Of a stretch of 7,275 bases of DNA, positions 6,010 through 7,275 are shown in pieces. The translations under genes were made by a program, and so were the position numbers. This DNA is from Candidatus Neomarinimicrobium atlanticum (GTDB lineage: Bacteria; Fidelibacterota; Marinisomatia; Marinisomatales; Marinisomataceae), in the NCBI GenBank assembly GCA_000402815.1, contig AQSA01000008.1:95359-102633 (forward strand), read 5' to 3'. Under the pieces are notes generated by a model. That model did no database searches, had not been told where the DNA came from, and saw only the letters and a list, made by a program, of their open reading frames with translations. Each line of letters starts with the position of its first letter. Within the stretch, counting starts at the first letter, position 1.

Positions 6010-7266
6010 TTATTTCTTACGTGCTATTTTCGCTCCTACCTTAGCTAATTTTTGTTCAATTTTATCATATCCTCTGTCAATATGATATACTCTACTAATG
6101 TTAGTAGAACCTTCTGCGCACAATGCTGCTATAATTAGAGCTGCTGATGCTCTAATATCTGTTGACATAACATGTGCACCAAAAAGACTTCTATTGCCTT
6201 TAATAGTAGCACTACCCCCTTCAAGATGAACGTCACATCCAAGCCTATTAAGCTCTAAAATATGCGTAAAGCGGTCAAAATAAATATTTTCTTTTATCGT
6301 TGAATTTCCTGAAGCCAAACTCATTAAAAGCATCCACTGAGCCTGAAGATCTGTTGGAAATCCTGGATACTCGTGCGTTTCCATATCACAAGCTTTGATG
6401 TCTAACCCATTTGAAGTAATAATAATTGAATCTTTTTCCTCTAAAATATCAATATTAGATTTTCGCAATAAACTGATTACGCTTTCCATGTGCTTTGGTT
6501 CTACGTTATTCAATTTCACTTTTCCTCCTGTTGCTGCCACTGCTATAAGAAAAGTACCTGCTTCAATTCTATCTGGTATAACATCGATACTTTCTACTCC
6601 ACCTAACGTCTTTACGCCTTGAATAGTTAATATATTAGTTCCAATGCCTGATATTTTTGCTCCCATTTCATTCAACAACAAACATAGCTGTTGAATTTCA
6701 GGTTCTGCCGCTGCATTATGAATCTCTGTTTGACCTTCTGCTAAGACAGCTGCCATTAAAACATTACCAGTTGCTCCAACAGAAATTTTTGGAAATACTA
6801 TTTTATTACCAATCATCTTTTTTGTTTTTGCAATGACATACCCAGCTTCTAGTGTGATTTCTACTCCCAGCTTTTTTAAGCCATCTATATGAAAATCAAC
6901 AGGTCTAGGGCCCCAAGCACATCCTCCAGGCAAAGAGACTTTAGCCTCACCAAACTTAGCAATCAATGGACCAAGTACATAAAAAGAAGCTCTCATTGTT
7001 TTTACGAGTTTATATGGAGCATAAGGAGTGTTTAAATTTTTTGGATTAATAGTAATGTTGGAATGGTCAAAACTAACTTTTCCCCCCATCTCTTCAATTA
7101 AATTGCCCATTGTTATAGAGTCAGACAACTTTGGTACATTACTAATAGTTAAAGGCTTATCATTAAGTATTGATGCTGCCATTAAAGGTAATACAGCATT
7201 TTTGGCACCACTAACAGTTATATCTCCAAAAAGCTGATTTTTTCCCTCTATTTCAAAATAGTCCAT
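6010..7266 (-). CDS. murA: MurA, UDP-N-acetylglucosamine 1-carboxyvinyltransferase
   Basis: MurA transfers enolpyruvate from phosphoenolpyruvate to UDP-N-acetylglucosamine, the first committed step of peptidoglycan synthesis, in the cytoplasm. The 418 residues match the family length (about 419) and the two-lobed EPSP-synthase-like fold. Key residues align one position after the E. coli numbering except at the N-terminus: K22-N23 in SGAKNAVLP, R92 in KTMRASF, C116 in LPGGCAWGPRP (the catalytic cysteine), R121, the PDRIEAGTF motif at 231-239, D306 in FPTDLQAQ, and R398 in the C-terminal DRGYDKIE. A cysteine rather than aspartate at position 116 predicts sensitivity of the enzyme to fosfomycin. 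The ATG at 7266-7264 is supported by the family N-terminus and by an in-frame TAA at 7275-7273. Only nine bases lie upstream in the window, without an SD. It is the first visible gene of the murA-trkA-trkH-uvrC block; whether the block starts further upstream cannot be seen. Confidence 0.97.
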   Translation of the reverse strand: MDYFEIEGKNQLFGDITVSGAKNAVLPLMAASILNDKPLTISNVPKLSDSITMGNLIEEMGGKVSFDHSNITINPKNLNTPYAPYKLVKTMRASFYVLGPLIAKFGEAKVSLPGGCAWGPRPVDFHIDGLKKLGVEITLEAGYVIAKTKKMIGNKIVFPKISVGATGNVLMAAVLAEGQTEIHNAAAEPEIQQLCLLLNEMGAKISGIGTNILTIQGVKTLGGVESIDVIPDRIEAGTFLIAVAATGGKVKLNNVEPKHMESVISLLRKSNIDILEEKDSIIITSNGLDIKACDMETHEYPGFPTDLQAQWMLLMSLASGNSTIKENIYFDRFTHILELNRLGCDVHLEGGSATIKGNRSLFGAHVMSTDIRASAALIIAALCAEGSTNISRVYHIDRGYDKIEQKLAKVGAKIARKK

Positions 7267-7275
7267 AACTATTTA

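Noticed and set aside
5991..6011. Possible terminator between murA and trkA: AACC/GGTT stem with T5 on the minus strand
   Set aside because: The stem has only four base pairs around a seven-base loop and overlaps the murA stop codon; too weak, and the following genes look co-transcribed.

Overview
The window is a low-GC bacterial chromosome segment packed with ordinary housekeeping genes: six protein-coding genes, with one cut off by the left edge. I see no tRNA, rRNA, mobile element, CRISPR array, phage gene or toxin-antitoxin pair. All tryptophan codons I checked are TGG, so the standard bacterial code fits. Most starts lack a clear Shine-Dalgarno (SD) sequence. The cystathionine beta-synthase core resembles the animal enzyme, and the TrkA/TrkH pair is adjacent. 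Together these suggest a free-living, possibly marine, AT-rich bacterium of the Bacteroidota/Marinimicrobia (FCB) type. That placement is a low-confidence inference, because there is no marker gene in view.

Layout from left to right: (1) positions 1-482, minus strand, the N-terminal part of a TldD/PmbA-family protease; (2) positions 483-635, a divergent intergenic region with a TATAAT box, a short dyad and a T9 tract; (3) positions 636-1592, plus strand, a catalytic-core cystathionine beta-synthase; (4) positions 1585-7266, minus strand, a tight block transcribed as murA - trkA - trkH - uvrC. The last two genes on opposite strands converge and overlap by 8 bp at 1585-1592.

The minus-strand block looks like one operon. 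It joins a peptidoglycan-precursor enzyme (MurA), a complete potassium-uptake system (TrkA gating ring plus TrkH pore) and a nucleotide-excision-repair nuclease (UvrC). trkA and trkH share one base of a TAATG stop/start. trkH and uvrC are separated by one base if uvrC starts at the AUA codon proposed here. Apart from K+ uptake, the genes have no obvious common pathway.

No new multi-gene system is visible. The most unusual object is UvrC. Both nuclease active sites look complete, but it lacks the C-terminal helix-hairpin-helix domain, lacks three of the four cysteines of the usual iron-sulphur cluster, and appears to start at a non-canonical AUA codon behind a good SD sequence.
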